This document shows, in pieces, positions 43,739-52,556 of a stretch of 64,000 nt of DNA. The DNA is taken from assembly GCA_963972255.1 (NCBI GenBank), contig CAXATO010000002.1, forward strand, positions 124,001-188,000. Reading direction: 5' to 3'. The position numbers and the translations under genes were made by a program. Below the pieces are notes generated by a model. The model saw nothing but the letters and a program-made list of their open reading frames with translations. It was not told the origin of the DNA and ran no database searches. How positions within the stretch are numbered: position 1 is the stretch's first letter; each line of letters begins with the position of its first letter. The stretch comes from UBA1479 sp002706405. GTDB lineage: Bacteria > Pseudomonadota > Alphaproteobacteria > Rhodospirillales > Casp-alpha2.

Positions 43739-43762
43739 CGCCGGGCCCCGGCCCGGCGGCAG
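43739..43762 (+). terminator. GC hairpin after gcrA
   Basis: Arms CCGCCGGGCC and GGCCCGGCGG with a minimal loop, about ten bases after the gcrA stop; no U tract, so only a weak terminator call. The rest of 43763-43951 shows no gene. Confidence 0.4.
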
Positions 43763-43951
43763 CGGCATCGCCGCGTCCCTCGCCAGCCTTGAATTTTCGG
43801 GCTGCAAGCCTATCATCAGGCGCATGAGGACTGCATCGCCCCTCCGTGCAGCCGGCACCATCCGGCGAATTATGGACCCGGCCTCGTAATCGAGGACCGG
43901 GCCATCATTGATTCGCCGTGACCGGCATTCTCATTGCCAAAGGAATTTCCG

Positions 43952-44305
43952 ATGCAGACGCAAGACCGCGGGCACGCCCCGCATTCATCCACGCTTTCCC
44001 CCCGCCCATCAGGCTCCCCCCGGCGCAAGCGCAAGGCACTGCCGACGCAATGCTTTTCCGTTCAGGCCCTGGCCGACCCGGGCACCCTGCCCCGGGTAAT
44101 CGGCGTGTTCGCCAAGCGCGGCCTGGTGCCCAGCCGCCTTCACGCCCACCGCGCGCCGGCCGACCGCAAGGATCTGGTCGTTGACATCCATCTGGCCGAC
44201 ACGGACACGGAACAGGCCCGGCTCATCGCCCAGGAACTGCGCCGCCAATTTTGCGTCGAGGCCGTGCTGGTCGCCGAACAGCAGGACGTCCCCCATGACC
44301 GATAA
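43952..44305 (+). CDS. ACT-domain-like small protein
   Basis: 117 residues. After a ~33-residue basic, Ser/Pro-rich N-terminus comes one ACT-like fold: CFSVQALADPGTLPRVIGVF, then RKDLVVDIHLADTDTEQARL, resembling the N-terminal half of acetolactate synthase regulatory subunits. A stand-alone ACT domain may bind amino acids and regulate an unseen enzyme. AAAGGA lies about eight bases before ATG 43952. The Nudix gene follows after 18 bases. Confidence 0.7.
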   Translation: MQTQDRGHAPHSSTLSPRPSGSPRRKRKALPTQCFSVQALADPGTLPRVIGVFAKRGLVPSRLHAHRAPADRKDLVVDIHLADTDTEQARLIAQELRRQFCVEAVLVAEQQDVPHDR

Positions 44306-44323
44306 CCGTCGCGGAGCCGCCGC

Positions 44324-45178
44324 ATGAGCTATCTGGACCGCATCCGTACCCTGCAATCCTGGGACCCGACCGCCTATCGCCCCTTTCGCGCGGGCGGGCA
44401 GCAGGTCGGCCTGGTCCATCGTGATTTCATCCCTCAACTGGCCGACTTCGGAGCGGTTTTTCAGCTGTCCGATTCCGAGGTCGTGATGGCTCCGGCCCTG
44501 GACACACCGGCGGCGCGCACGGCCGCCATGGCCGAGGTGTTGGCCGAGTTGCGGGAGCGCGGCTTGGTCCCCGGCTGGCGGGACGAGCCCTATGCCGTGC
44601 GGGCGCGCTGGGGCACCGACCCCTTGTTTCAGATGGAACGCGCCGCCGTGCCGCTGTTCGGGGTCGAGGGATACGGCGTCCACGTCAACGGCTTCATGCG
44701 GGACGGCGATCAATTGAAGATGTGGATCGGCAAGAGATCCCTGACCAAGCCGACGGCCCCGGGCAAGCTGGATCAGATCGTCGCCGGCGGCCTGCCCGCC
44801 GGGATTGGCGTGATGGACAACCTGATCAAGGAATGCGGCGAGGAAGCGGACATCCCGGAAGCCGTCGCCCGCCGAGCGGCACCCGTGAGCGCCATTTCCT
44901 ATTGCACGGCGCGCGGCGAAGGCCTGCGCCGCGACGTGCTGTTCAATTATGATCTGGAACTGCCGGCGGACTTCACGCCGCGCAACACGGACGGCGAGAT
45001 CGAGGAATTCTACTTGTGGTCCATGGACCGGGTCATGGACACTGTGCGGGAAACGGAGGCCTTCAAGTTCAACTGCGGGGTCATCGTCATCGATTTTTTA
45101 ATCCGCCGGGGGTTTATCGGACCCGACCATTCCGATTACGTTGAGATACAACAGGGCCTGCACAGGGCCCCGCACTGA
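44324..45178 (+). CDS. Nudix hydrolase with DUF4743 domain
   Basis: 284 residues. The N-terminal ~110 form the DUF4743 region (MSYLDRIRTLQSWDPTAYRP), and the Nudix fold follows, with the box GGLPAGIGVMDNLIKECGEE placing K-E-x2-E-E metal ligands. The same domain pair is fused to thiamine pyrophosphokinase in fungi, where the Nudix part handles oxidised thiamine diphosphate, so removal of a damaged cofactor is a reasonable guess. It is probably cotranscribed with the ACT-like gene and ytoQ. Confidence 0.85.
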   Translation: MSYLDRIRTLQSWDPTAYRPFRAGGQQVGLVHRDFIPQLADFGAVFQLSDSEVVMAPALDTPAARTAAMAEVLAELRERGLVPGWRDEPYAVRARWGTDPLFQMERAAVPLFGVEGYGVHVNGFMRDGDQLKMWIGKRSLTKPTAPGKLDQIVAGGLPAGIGVMDNLIKECGEEADIPEAVARRAAPVSAISYCTARGEGLRRDVLFNYDLELPADFTPRNTDGEIEEFYLWSMDRVMDTVRETEAFKFNCGVIVIDFLIRRGFIGPDHSDYVEIQQGLHRAPH

Positions 45179-45213
45179 CGGCAGATCAGACAACAAGGAA
45201 AGGGAGCGACCCC

Positions 45214-45705
45214 GTGAGCGACCACACAAACGGCAACCATTTCAGCGACGACACGCCCTGGACCGTTTATCTTTCCGGTGAAATTCACACCGATTGGCGC
45301 GACCAGATCCAGGCCGGCGCCGCCGAGGCGGGCCTGCCCATCGAATTCGTCGGCCCGGTGACCGACCATGCATCGAGCGACGATTGCGGCGTGGCCATCC
45401 TGGGCGACGAGCCCGACCCCTTCTGGAAGGACCACAAGGGAGCCAAGGTCAACGCCATCCGCACCCGCACCCTGATGGAACGCGCCGATGTGGTTGTCGT
45501 GCGTTTCGGCGACAAGTACAAACAATGGAACGCCGCCTTCGACGCGGGCTACGCCGCCGCCTTGGGAACGCCGATGATCACCCTGCACGATCCGTCCCTG
45601 ACCCACGCCCTGAAGGAAGTGAACGGCGCGGCCATGGCGACGGCGGAAACCCCGGCCCAGGTCGTGCGCCTGCTGAAATACGCGATCACGGGCCAGCTTA
45701 GCTAG
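45214..45705 (+). CDS. ytoQ: YtoQ family protein
   Basis: 163 residues of the YtoQ family, related to nucleoside 2-deoxyribosyltransferases. Signatures: WTVYLSGEIHTDWRDQI, FVGPVTDHASSDDCGVAILG, KVNAIRTRTLMERADVVVVR and FGDKYKQWNAAFDAGYAAAL. Biochemical role unknown. AAGGAAAGGGAG precedes the GTG at 45214. It lies 35 bases after the Nudix gene. Confidence 0.9.
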   Translation: MSDHTNGNHFSDDTPWTVYLSGEIHTDWRDQIQAGAAEAGLPIEFVGPVTDHASSDDCGVAILGDEPDPFWKDHKGAKVNAIRTRTLMERADVVVVRFGDKYKQWNAAFDAGYAAALGTPMITLHDPSLTHALKEVNGAAMATAETPAQVVRLLKYAITGQLS

Positions 45706-45770
45706 TCTGGGCCGCGGCCCATTCACCGCCCCCAGGGGCATATGGACAGAACCCGAACCGGCCAACGACA

Positions 45771-46748
45771 TTGGACAAATCCAACTCCGCCCTGAACCGC
45801 CCGTCACCGGACCTCTATCCCCGGATCGAACCCCATGCCCAGGGATACCTGGACGTTTCCGGCGGCCACCGTATTTATTGGGAACAGTCGGGCAATCCGA
45901 CGGGCGTGCCGGTGGTCTTCCTGCACGGCGGACCGGGGGCCGGCTCCAACCCGTCGCACCGCCGCTTCTTCGACCCCGACCATTACCGCATCGTGGTCTT
46001 CGATCAGCGGGGGGCGGGGCGCTCGACCCCCTTCGGCGAAACCAAGGACAATTCGACCCAGGATCTGATCGACGACATGGAGGCATTACGCGTCCAGCTC
46101 GACATCGACAGCTGGTTCGTGTTCGGCGGCTCCTGGGGCTCGACCCTGGCCCTGGCCTACGGCATCGCCCATCCGGACCGCTGCCGGGGCTTCGCGCTGC
46201 GCGGCATCTTCCTGGGCCGCAAGTCGGAGGTCGACTGGTTCCTCTACGGCATGAAGCTGGTGTACCCCGAAGCCTGGCGCCGGTTTTCCAGCTATCTGCC
46301 CGAGGACGAGCGGGCCGATATTCTGGCCGCCTACCATCGCCGCCTGAACGACCCCGACCCCGACGTCCACCGCCCGGCGGCCGAGGTCTGGAGCCAATTC
46401 GAAAGTGCGTGCTCGACCCTGCAACACGGCAACGGCGGCGGCGGAAGCGGCGGACGGGGGGCGCTGTCCCTGGCCCGGATGGAAGCCCATTACTTCGTCA
46501 ATGACGTGTTCATGCCCGAGGGCCATCTGCTCGCCAACATCAACCGCATCACCCACCTGCCCTGCGTCATCGTGCAGGGCCGTTACGACATGGTCTGTCC
46601 GATCGCCACGGCGGATGAACTGGCCCTGGCCTGGCCCGACGCCGACTACGTCATCGTGCCCGACGCCGGCCATTCGGCCATGGAACCGGGCATCCGTTCG
46701 TCCCTGGTCAAGGCCATGGACGGCTTCCGGCGGCTCGGACCCGGTTGA
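45771..46748 (+). CDS. pip: Prolyl aminopeptidase (proline iminopeptidase)
   Basis: Serine peptidase releasing N-terminal Pro from peptides, cytosolic, 325 residues. Family signatures: HGGPGAGSNPSHRRFFDP, DQRGAGRSTPFG, nucleophile GGSWGSTLALAYG, acid in VQGRYDMVCP and catalytic His in DAGHSAME. A Gly-rich loop (NGGGGSGGRG) interrupts the cap domain and is longer than usual. The start is TTG at 45771; no ATG fits upstream of the conserved N-terminus and the ribosome site is weak, so the exact start is uncertain. Confidence 0.93.
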   Translation: MDKSNSALNRPSPDLYPRIEPHAQGYLDVSGGHRIYWEQSGNPTGVPVVFLHGGPGAGSNPSHRRFFDPDHYRIVVFDQRGAGRSTPFGETKDNSTQDLIDDMEALRVQLDIDSWFVFGGSWGSTLALAYGIAHPDRCRGFALRGIFLGRKSEVDWFLYGMKLVYPEAWRRFSSYLPEDERADILAAYHRRLNDPDPDVHRPAAEVWSQFESACSTLQHGNGGGGSGGRGALSLARMEAHYFVNDVFMPEGHLLANINRITHLPCVIVQGRYDMVCPIATADELALAWPDADYVIVPDAGHSAMEPGIRSSLVKAMDGFRRLGPG

Positions 46749-46848
46749 TTTCATTGATTGATCGCGGCTTGAAACCTCAGCCCGATGGCTTAAGATGCCC
46801 GCCAAAGGGGTGGGTCCGACAATCGGACCGTTTCGGGGACGACCTAAC

Positions 46849-47370
46849 ATGTTCAAAAAACTGATCCTTCCGGCGCTGCTTGCCGCCGTGACGGTGTTTC
46901 CGTCAGGTTCTGCGCGGGCCGGGGATGATCCTGATTTTCTGACCCTTGCCGTGGGCAAGTTCGACATCCTGCGCAACCGGGAAGAAGACGCGGAAATCCG
47001 CCTCGATTATCGGTTCGGCAATAAATTTTGGATCTTCAAACCGTTTCTGACAGCCGCCTATGCCACCAACACGTCGTCTTTCATCGGCGCCGGCGTCCTG
47101 GTCGATATCTACCTGGGACGGCGGTTCGTGCTGACACCTCAATTCTCGCCGGTCTATTGGCGTGGCGAAACGTCGAAGCTGGATTTGGGTTACGCGCTGG
47201 AGTTCCGCTCACGCCTGGAGCTGGCCTATCGCTTCGACGACCGCTCGCGCCTCGGCATTTCCTTCGACCACACGTCGAACGCGGGCCTGGCCGACGGCAA
47301 CCCGGGCGTGGAATCGGTGATGCTGAATTATTCCGTGTCCATGGACACCATCAAGGGCCTGTTCAAATAG
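46849..47370 (+). CDS. Lipid A deacylase-like outer membrane protein (PagL family)
   Basis: 173 residues: Sec signal (LILPALLAAVTVFPSGSARA) then an eight-strand beta-barrel. The C-terminal block FDHTSNAGLADGNPGVESVM carries the His, Ser and Glu in the spacing used by PagL for removing the 3-O acyl chain of lipid A. Alternating strands such as SRLELAYRFDDRSRLGISF and the terminal Phe-containing strand are as expected for outer-membrane insertion. Monocistronic, in front of tRNA-Arg. Confidence 0.85.
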   Translation: MFKKLILPALLAAVTVFPSGSARAGDDPDFLTLAVGKFDILRNREEDAEIRLDYRFGNKFWIFKPFLTAAYATNTSSFIGAGVLVDIYLGRRFVLTPQFSPVYWRGETSKLDLGYALEFRSRLELAYRFDDRSRLGISFDHTSNAGLADGNPGVESVMLNYSVSMDTIKGLFK

Positions 47371-47462
47371 GCGCTCCCGCCGTCCCTTCTTCCCGCCAGC
47401 AAACCTTGGAATCGGCACGGAAACCTGTGGTATAGACGGGCGCATCCAACCGCGTCGGCGTT

Positions 47463-47539
47463 GGCCCCGTAGCTCAGTCGGATAGAGCACAGGATTCCTA
47501 ATCCTGGGGTCACAGGTTCAAATCCTGTCGGGGTCACCA
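47463..47539 (+). tRNA. tRNA-Arg (anticodon CCU)
   Basis: Full cloverleaf of 77 bases including an encoded CCA. Acceptor GGCCCCG pairs with CGGGGTC (one G-U), D arm AGCTC...GAGC, anticodon stem CAGGA/TCCTG with loop TTCCTAA giving CCU, T arm ACAGG TTCAAAT CCTGT. Reads AGG codons. The reverse strand of this gene gives a spurious GFEP-type translation, which is not a protein. Confidence 0.97.
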
Positions 47540-47566
47540 ACCCGCCGCTGTTGTCTTGCCCTGCGT

Positions 47567-48364
47567 CTAGGCCCAACTGAGGCCCGGCGCGGACAGGCCC
47601 GTGATCCAGCCCGCTTCGACCCAGCCGCGCAGATAGCCGGCGGCGCGCGGGGCGGCCGCATCCGCCTCCCCGAAACCGGCAAGCGTTTCGCAGAGCGTCT
47701 GGAAATCCCCGCCGTCCCGCAGCAGGGCAAGCCCCGCCGCCTCGTCCCCGGCCAAGGCACGATAGCGCACCTGACAGGTTGCTCCGTCGCGCCAAGCGGC
47801 CCAGGTTTGCGCACCGTCCGCGAACGGCGCGGGGGCGGCTTCCGGATTTTCTTCCCGCGCGACCGCCTGCTGAAAAGGTGCGACTTCGTGGGAAAGCTCG
47901 AAGGTGTTAAACGCCGGATGGAAATCAAATCCCAGCACCGGCCAGGCTTCCGGCGGCACGGCGGCCAGCGCCGCGCCCCCGAGAACATCCGCATCGGGCG
48001 CGTCGAAGGCCAGGCCCAAGCCCCATTCAAAGGCCGCCATGTCGGCGACGACGGGCAGGTCCGACCAGGGCGGCGTGTCGCCGAGCCAATCCCTGAACCG
48101 CGCCCCCAGCCAGCGCACGGAGCGCGCGGTCGACGGATGGCCCCGCACGTAGGCGCCCGCCGCCTCGGCGAAGGCATCATCCCCCAGCAAGGTGTGAACG
48201 GCGGGAAAATCTTCGCCCATGATATCCAGCAGCCGCGCCACATAGGCATGGTCGTAGACAGAAAGAAACGGGCCGCCCGATGTGAGATGGGCCGCGATGT
48301 CGGCGCGGCCGGTCAGCAGGCGGTCCTGGAACAGGTCCTGGATGTCGGCCAGGGAGGCGGTCAT
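47567..48364 (-). CDS. bufC: BufC/HvfC-type partner protein (DUF2063)
   Basis: 265 residues of the DUF2063 family, often called putative DNA-binding but better understood as the partner that brings the precursor to the MNIO enzyme. The N-terminal DUF2063 part begins LADIQDLFQDRLLTGRADIA and has FLSVYDHAYVARLLDIMGED and AYVRGHPSTARSVRWLG; the C-terminal half is variable. ATGA overlap with the upstream bufB stop shows coupling. Last gene of the bufA-bufB-bufC operon. Confidence 0.88.
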   Translation of the reverse strand: MTASLADIQDLFQDRLLTGRADIAAHLTSGGPFLSVYDHAYVARLLDIMGEDFPAVHTLLGDDAFAEAAGAYVRGHPSTARSVRWLGARFRDWLGDTPPWSDLPVVADMAAFEWGLGLAFDAPDADVLGGAALAAVPPEAWPVLGFDFHPAFNTFELSHEVAPFQQAVAREENPEAAPAPFADGAQTWAAWRDGATCQVRYRALAGDEAAGLALLRDGGDFQTLCETLAGFGEADAAAPRAAGYLRGWVEAGWITGLSAPGLSWA

Positions 48365-49218
48365 GCCGCGGCCCCGTCCAAGGCCTGGGCGGCCAGCCGC
48401 CGCGCCTGGTCCAACTCGTCGACCAGGTCGGCGAACGGCGGGATGTTGGCGTCGCGCTCGATCATTGTCGGCACGGCGCCGAATTTGCAGACCGCGCGGC
48501 GGTACAAGTCCCACACCGGATCGGCCACCGGCGCGTCATGGGTATCGACGATATGATCACCGTTGTGTTCGTGCCCGGCCAAGTGGATCTGGCGCACGCG
48601 GTCGGCCGGAATCCCCGCCAGATAGTCGGCCGGATCGAAGCCGTGGTTGAAGGCCGAGACATAGACGTTGTTGACGTCGAGCAGCAGGTCGCAATCCGCG
48701 CGCCGCGTCAACTCGGCCAGGAAGTCCCATTCGCTCATGGTGTCGGCGGTGAAGGTCACGTAGGTCGAGGCATTTTCCAGGACGATGCGCCGGCCCAGGA
48801 CGTCCTGCACCTGGATGACCCGCGCCGCCACATGGTCCAGGGTTTCTTCGGTCAAGGGCAGGGGCAGCAGGTCGTGCAGGTTCACGCCATGGGCGCCGGT
48901 CCAGCACAGATGATCGGAGACCACCGCCGGCTCGATCAAATCCACCAGATCCTTGAGACCTTTGAGGTAGGCCGCGTCCAGGGGGTCTGGGGCGCCGATG
49001 GACAGCGACACCCCATGCATGGCCATGGGCCGGCTGTTGCGCACGGCCATCAGATTGCGCCGCGGCATGCCGCCGACGGCGATGAAATTTTCCGAGATGA
49101 TTTCGAACCAGTCGACGCCGGCCGTAGCTTCGGCCCCGGCAGGGCCGAGGATGTCCGGGAAATGCTGCGGCCGCAGGCCGAGCCCGAAACCTTGGAAGGG
49201 ATTCTGGCAGCGGGTCAT
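48361..49218 (-). CDS. bufB: BufB, MNIO-family oxidase (DUF692)
   Basis: 285-residue multinuclear non-heme iron oxidase. DUF692 features: FGLGLRPQHFPDILG, the acidic DWFEIISENF, SDHLCWTGAHGVNLHDLLPL, VLENASTYVTF, LLLDVNNVYVSAFNHGFD and IHLAGHEHNGDHIVDTHDAP, which together supply the His/Asp/Glu ligands of the iron site. It would oxidise Cys residues of the precursor BufA to metal-binding heterocycles. It lies 90 bases after bufA and overlaps bufC by ATGA. Confidence 0.92.
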   Translation of the reverse strand: MTRCQNPFQGFGLGLRPQHFPDILGPAGAEATAGVDWFEIISENFIAVGGMPRRNLMAVRNSRPMAMHGVSLSIGAPDPLDAAYLKGLKDLVDLIEPAVVSDHLCWTGAHGVNLHDLLPLPLTEETLDHVAARVIQVQDVLGRRIVLENASTYVTFTADTMSEWDFLAELTRRADCDLLLDVNNVYVSAFNHGFDPADYLAGIPADRVRQIHLAGHEHNGDHIVDTHDAPVADPVWDLYRRAVCKFGAVPTMIERDANIPPFADLVDELDQARRLAAQALDGAAA

Positions 49219-49307
49219 GGATGAAGCCTAGCGCAAAAACGGTCGCGAGGGGCCAGATGCCTCCGGCCCCTCGCCGTCCGTCTTATTCGGTCAGGCGCAG
49301 GTTGCCG

Positions 49308-49574
49308 TTACTTGGCGACCGTGCCGCCCTTTTCCAGGCATTCCTTTTCGGAGCTGGTGGAAATCCAGCCGTGGCCCTTGCAGGAATTCAGGCCTTTGCA
49401 TTCGTTGGAGGCCGTCTTGCAGGAACCGTGGCCCTTGCAGGAATTCGCACCCATGCATTTGACGCCGTCGGCCTGGGCCGCGGTCGGGGCTACGGTCATG
49501 GCGGCGCCGGCGATGAACAGAGCGGCGGCGGCGGTGGCCAACGTGGCGCCGGCGGTCTTTTTCTGGATCGACAT
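49308..49574 (-). CDS. bufA: Bufferin precursor (BufA1 type)
   Basis: 88 residues: Sec signal (about 1-36, ending TAAQA) and a Cys-rich core with six Cys in the order KCMGANSCKGHGSC, NECKGLNSCKGHGW and KECLEKGG. The repeated NxCKG pattern is typical of BufA1 precursors, periplasmic peptides whose Cys are modified by BufB and then bind copper. AAAGGAG is eight bases upstream of ATG 49574. In this operon it is the substrate gene followed by the enzyme and partner genes. Metal-induced control is likely but no operator is identified. Confidence 0.9.
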   Translation of the reverse strand: MSIQKKTAGATLATAAAALFIAGAAMTVAPTAAQADGVKCMGANSCKGHGSCKTASNECKGLNSCKGHGWISTSSEKECLEKGGTVAK

Positions 49575-49734
49575 ATGCGTACTCTCCTTTGATGAAGCCT
49601 CTGAGCCGGCTCTCGCGTCCGGTCGAAGAGGAGTGTACCCGCGCCTGTCGACAGCGGGCGTAACGTTGACGTCGCAGGCCATCACAAGGGTGTGAAAGTG
49701 AGTTGAGCGGAAAATCGCGATTTTCGAAAACGGA

Positions 49735-50217
49735 TCAGGCCGGATCGTCGTCGGCGACGCCCCAGATGCGGGCGTGCTGGCCCTCACCCGTGGCGGGAAT
49801 AACGCGCACGCGCTCGGCAATGCCCGCGTCGGTGAAGTCGCGCTCGATCGCCAGAAGCGTGCCCGCCGGATGGTCGCAAAGCGCCGCCATGTCGTCGCAT
49901 TCGCCCCGCGCGGCATCCAGGGCCGCCATCATGTCCGGGGCGCCATAGCGTTCGAACAGATGTCCGGCCAGGGCGCGCACCGCCTCCTCGACCTGGCCGT
50001 CGGGCAGGACCGCGACCTGCACGAAGGTCGACCGCCCGAAGGCGCCGAGCCCCATCCAGCCGCTTTTGAACGCCAGCTGTTGTTTGTTGGTCCAGGAAGA
50101 CGGATCGCCATCGGCGAATTCAAAGGTGCCGGCGACGGCCCATTCGCCTGGTTCCGCCGGGTTGTCGAACACGTTCTGGTCCGAGGCATCGAGCCGGATG
50201 GTGCGCGCGAATTTCAT
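49735..50217 (-). CDS. DUF6505 family protein
   Basis: 160 residues, a Rhodospirillales-type protein of unknown role. The start KFARTIRLDASDQNVFDNPA, then EPGEWAVAGTFEF, LAFKSGWMGLGAFGRSTFVQ and a C-terminal AERVRVIPATGEG define the family. No signal or membrane helix. Start ATG ends at 50217. Divergent from the HtrA-like protease gene by 80 bases and upstream of, but separated from, the bufferin operon by a 160-base gap. Confidence 0.8.
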   Translation of the reverse strand: MKFARTIRLDASDQNVFDNPAEPGEWAVAGTFEFADGDPSSWTNKQQLAFKSGWMGLGAFGRSTFVQVAVLPDGQVEEAVRALAGHLFERYGAPDMMAALDAARGECDDMAALCDHPAGTLLAIERDFTDAGIAERVRVIPATGEGQHARIWGVADDDPA

Positions 50218-50297
50218 TGTGTCGAAAGTCCTCCCATACCATGACCCGCCAATATAGAGGTCGGCACCGGTCCGCGCATCATGGTAAAGACGAAGGC

Positions 50298-51284
50298 ATG
50301 AACGCACGGCTTTTCATCGTCCCTCTCCTGGCGGCGCTTCTTGTTTCGGCCCCCCGCGTGGGCACGGCCGACGCCATCGATTCCGCCGCCGTCGCCAAGG
50401 CCGTGCAATCGGTGGTCGTCGTGCTGCCGCGCTGGCAGAACGTGCGCCCCGGCTTCGCCCCGAGAAGCGCCAACGGACGCATCGCCCCCGAAGGTTCCGG
50501 CGTCGTGGTGCGACCCGGCGGCTATGTCGCGACCAACGATCATGTGCTGGGCGACGCGGTCAGCCTGCGGGTGCGCCTGGCCGACGGCCGCGTGCTCCCA
50601 GCCGAGATCGTCGGTCGGCACAAGGCGACGGACATCGCGCTGCTGAAGGTCGAGGCCGATCTGCCGGCGGTCCAACCAGGGCCCGCGCCGGGCCTGGCCG
50701 ATCCGGTCTGCGCCATCGGCAATCCGTTCGGGCGGGGCCTTTCCGTGTCCTGCGGCGTCGTCTCTGCCGTGGGCCGGGCCAACGCCGGTTTCAACGAGAT
50801 CGAGGATTTCATCCAGACCGACGCGGCGGTCAATCCGGGTGGGTCGGGCGGGGCCTTGGTCGACGGCAAGGGGCAGCTGGTCGGTTTGGTCTCGGCCATC
50901 TTCGCGCAAGGATCCGACGCCAATATCGGCGTCAACTTCGCCGCCGCGCGCCCGTTGCTGGATCGCGTGGTCGAGGACCTTGCCGCCCATGGCCGTGTCC
51001 AGGCGGCGACGGCCGGGATGGAGACCACCCCCCTCTCCGACCAGCAGCAGGAAAAGACCGGGGGCGTTTCCGTGGCAGAGGTGACCCGCGACGGCCCCGC
51101 CTTCACGGCCGGGATCGATGCCGGCGATATCGTGACGCATGTGGACGGTCGGCCCGTCACCTCGCCGGGAGAATTTCGCGCGGCCCTGTTCCGCCACCGG
51201 GCGGGCGACGCCGTGGAGATGACCCTGCGCCGCGCGGACAAGGCCCTGCGGGTCGCCGTGACCCTGGCGCCCGCCGGCCCCTGA
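50298..51284 (+). CDS. HtrA/DegP-like periplasmic serine protease with one PDZ domain
   Basis: 328 residues: signal peptide (FIVPLLAALLVSAPRVGTADA), a trypsin-like protease domain with His in ATNDHVLGDAV, Asp in HKATDIALLKV and Ser in AAVNPGGSGGAL, and a PDZ domain from about residue 245 (GGVSVAEVTRDGPAFTAGID). The usual TNHHV reads TNDHV, but the catalytic His is kept. Quality control of envelope proteins is the family role. GAAGG precedes ATG 50298. Confidence 0.9.
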   Translation: MNARLFIVPLLAALLVSAPRVGTADAIDSAAVAKAVQSVVVVLPRWQNVRPGFAPRSANGRIAPEGSGVVVRPGGYVATNDHVLGDAVSLRVRLADGRVLPAEIVGRHKATDIALLKVEADLPAVQPGPAPGLADPVCAIGNPFGRGLSVSCGVVSAVGRANAGFNEIEDFIQTDAAVNPGGSGGALVDGKGQLVGLVSAIFAQGSDANIGVNFAAARPLLDRVVEDLAAHGRVQAATAGMETTPLSDQQQEKTGGVSVAEVTRDGPAFTAGIDAGDIVTHVDGRPVTSPGEFRAALFRHRAGDAVEMTLRRADKALRVAVTLAPAGP

Positions 51285-51299
51285 ACCGCACCGCCGCCG

Positions 51300-52511
51300 T
51301 CAGTCGGCGGCGATCACGGCCCCCGTATCGATCAGGCTTTGAATTTCGTCGGCGCCGTAGCCGTATTCGGCAAGCACTTCACGCGTGTGCTGGCCATAAA
51401 CGGGCGCCCCCTGATCCGTCTTCGCCGGCGTGCCGGAAAACTTCACCGGCATGCCCAGGGCTTTCGCCGTACCCAAGGTCTTGTGCGGAACCTCGACGAT
51501 CATGTCGCGGGCGATGGCCTGCGGATCGGCGTGCATCTGCGTGATGTCGAGGACCGGCCCGGCGGGCAGACCCACCGCTTCAAACTTGGCGAGCCAGTCG
51601 GCGGAGGGTTTCGATTTGAAGATCGGGGTCAGGACATCTTCCAGCGCCTGACGGTTGGCCATGCGCCCGGTGTTGTCCGTGAACCGGGGATCGTCGGCAA
51701 TGGCCGGATTGTCCAGGGCTTCGAGCAGGCGTTCCCAGGTCCGCTGATTGGCGGCCCCGCAGGTGATCCAGCCGTCGGCCGTTTCGAAGGCCTGATAGGG
51801 TGCGTTCAAGGGATGGGCTGAGCCCATGGCGGCGGGGGATTCCCCGGTCGCGAAGGCAATGGCCGACTGCCAATAGGTATGGAGGATGCCCGCTTCGAAC
51901 AGGGAGGTATCGACAATCTGGCCCTGGCCGGTCTTGACCGCATGGGCATAGGCCGCCGAGACGCCCATGGCCGCCAGCAGGCCGGCGGTGATGTCGGTGA
52001 TCGGCGCGCCGACTTTGCAGGGCGGGCGGCCCGGGCCTTCGCCGGTGATGTGCATGAGACCCGACATGCCCTGGGCGATCAGATCAAACCCGCCGCGCTC
52101 CGCGTACGGCCCCGTCTGCCCGAAGCCGGAGATGGAACACCACACCAGCTTGGGGTTTTCCTTTTTCAGCTCTTCATAGTCCAGGCCGAGCTTGGCCAGG
52201 GTGCCCTGACGGTAGTTCTCCAACAGCACGTCGGCCTCAAGCGCCATGCGACGGACGGCGGCCCGGCCGCCCTCGGTCTTGAGGTCGACCGCGACGGACC
52301 GCTTGCCCCGGTTCATGACCAGGAAGGCGGCGGCCTCGTCGCCGATCTTGGGCGGGGCCGCGCGGCGCGTGTCGTCACCGCCCGGCACCTTTTCCACCTT
52401 GATGACGTCGGCCCCCATATCGGCCAGCATCAACGCGCAGGTCGGCCCCGCCATCACATGGGTCAGATCCAACACTTTCATACCGCCGAGCGGCCCGTCA
52501 CCTCGTGCCAT
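51300..52511 (-). CDS. CaiB/BaiF family CoA transferase
   Basis: 403-residue class III CoA transferase moving CoA between carboxylic acids. Signatures: GMKVLDLTHVMAGPTCALML, ADMGADVIKVEKVPGGDDTR, SGFGQTGPYAERGGFDLIAQ with GMSGLMHITGEGPGRPPCKVG and the middle GQGQIVDTSLFEAG. The substrate acid is unknown. It lies downstream of the aminotransferase gene on the same strand (45-base gap), so a link with glyoxylate or 2-hydroxyacid metabolism is likely. Confidence 0.92.
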   Translation of the reverse strand: MARGDGPLGGMKVLDLTHVMAGPTCALMLADMGADVIKVEKVPGGDDTRRAAPPKIGDEAAAFLVMNRGKRSVAVDLKTEGGRAAVRRMALEADVLLENYRQGTLAKLGLDYEELKKENPKLVWCSISGFGQTGPYAERGGFDLIAQGMSGLMHITGEGPGRPPCKVGAPITDITAGLLAAMGVSAAYAHAVKTGQGQIVDTSLFEAGILHTYWQSAIAFATGESPAAMGSAHPLNAPYQAFETADGWITCGAANQRTWERLLEALDNPAIADDPRFTDNTGRMANRQALEDVLTPIFKSKPSADWLAKFEAVGLPAGPVLDITQMHADPQAIARDMIVEVPHKTLGTAKALGMPVKFSGTPAKTDQGAPVYGQHTREVLAEYGYGADEIQSLIDTGAVIAAD

Positions 52512-52556
52512 GGGGTTTCCTTTCGTTTCTTCTTGTCGTCGTTAGTCGTCTTGCGG

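Noticed and set aside
47463..47800. Minus-strand protein reading across the tRNA (GFEPVTPG string)
   Set aside because: It is the reverse translation of the tRNA-Arg T arm and part of bufC in the wrong frame, a known artefact.
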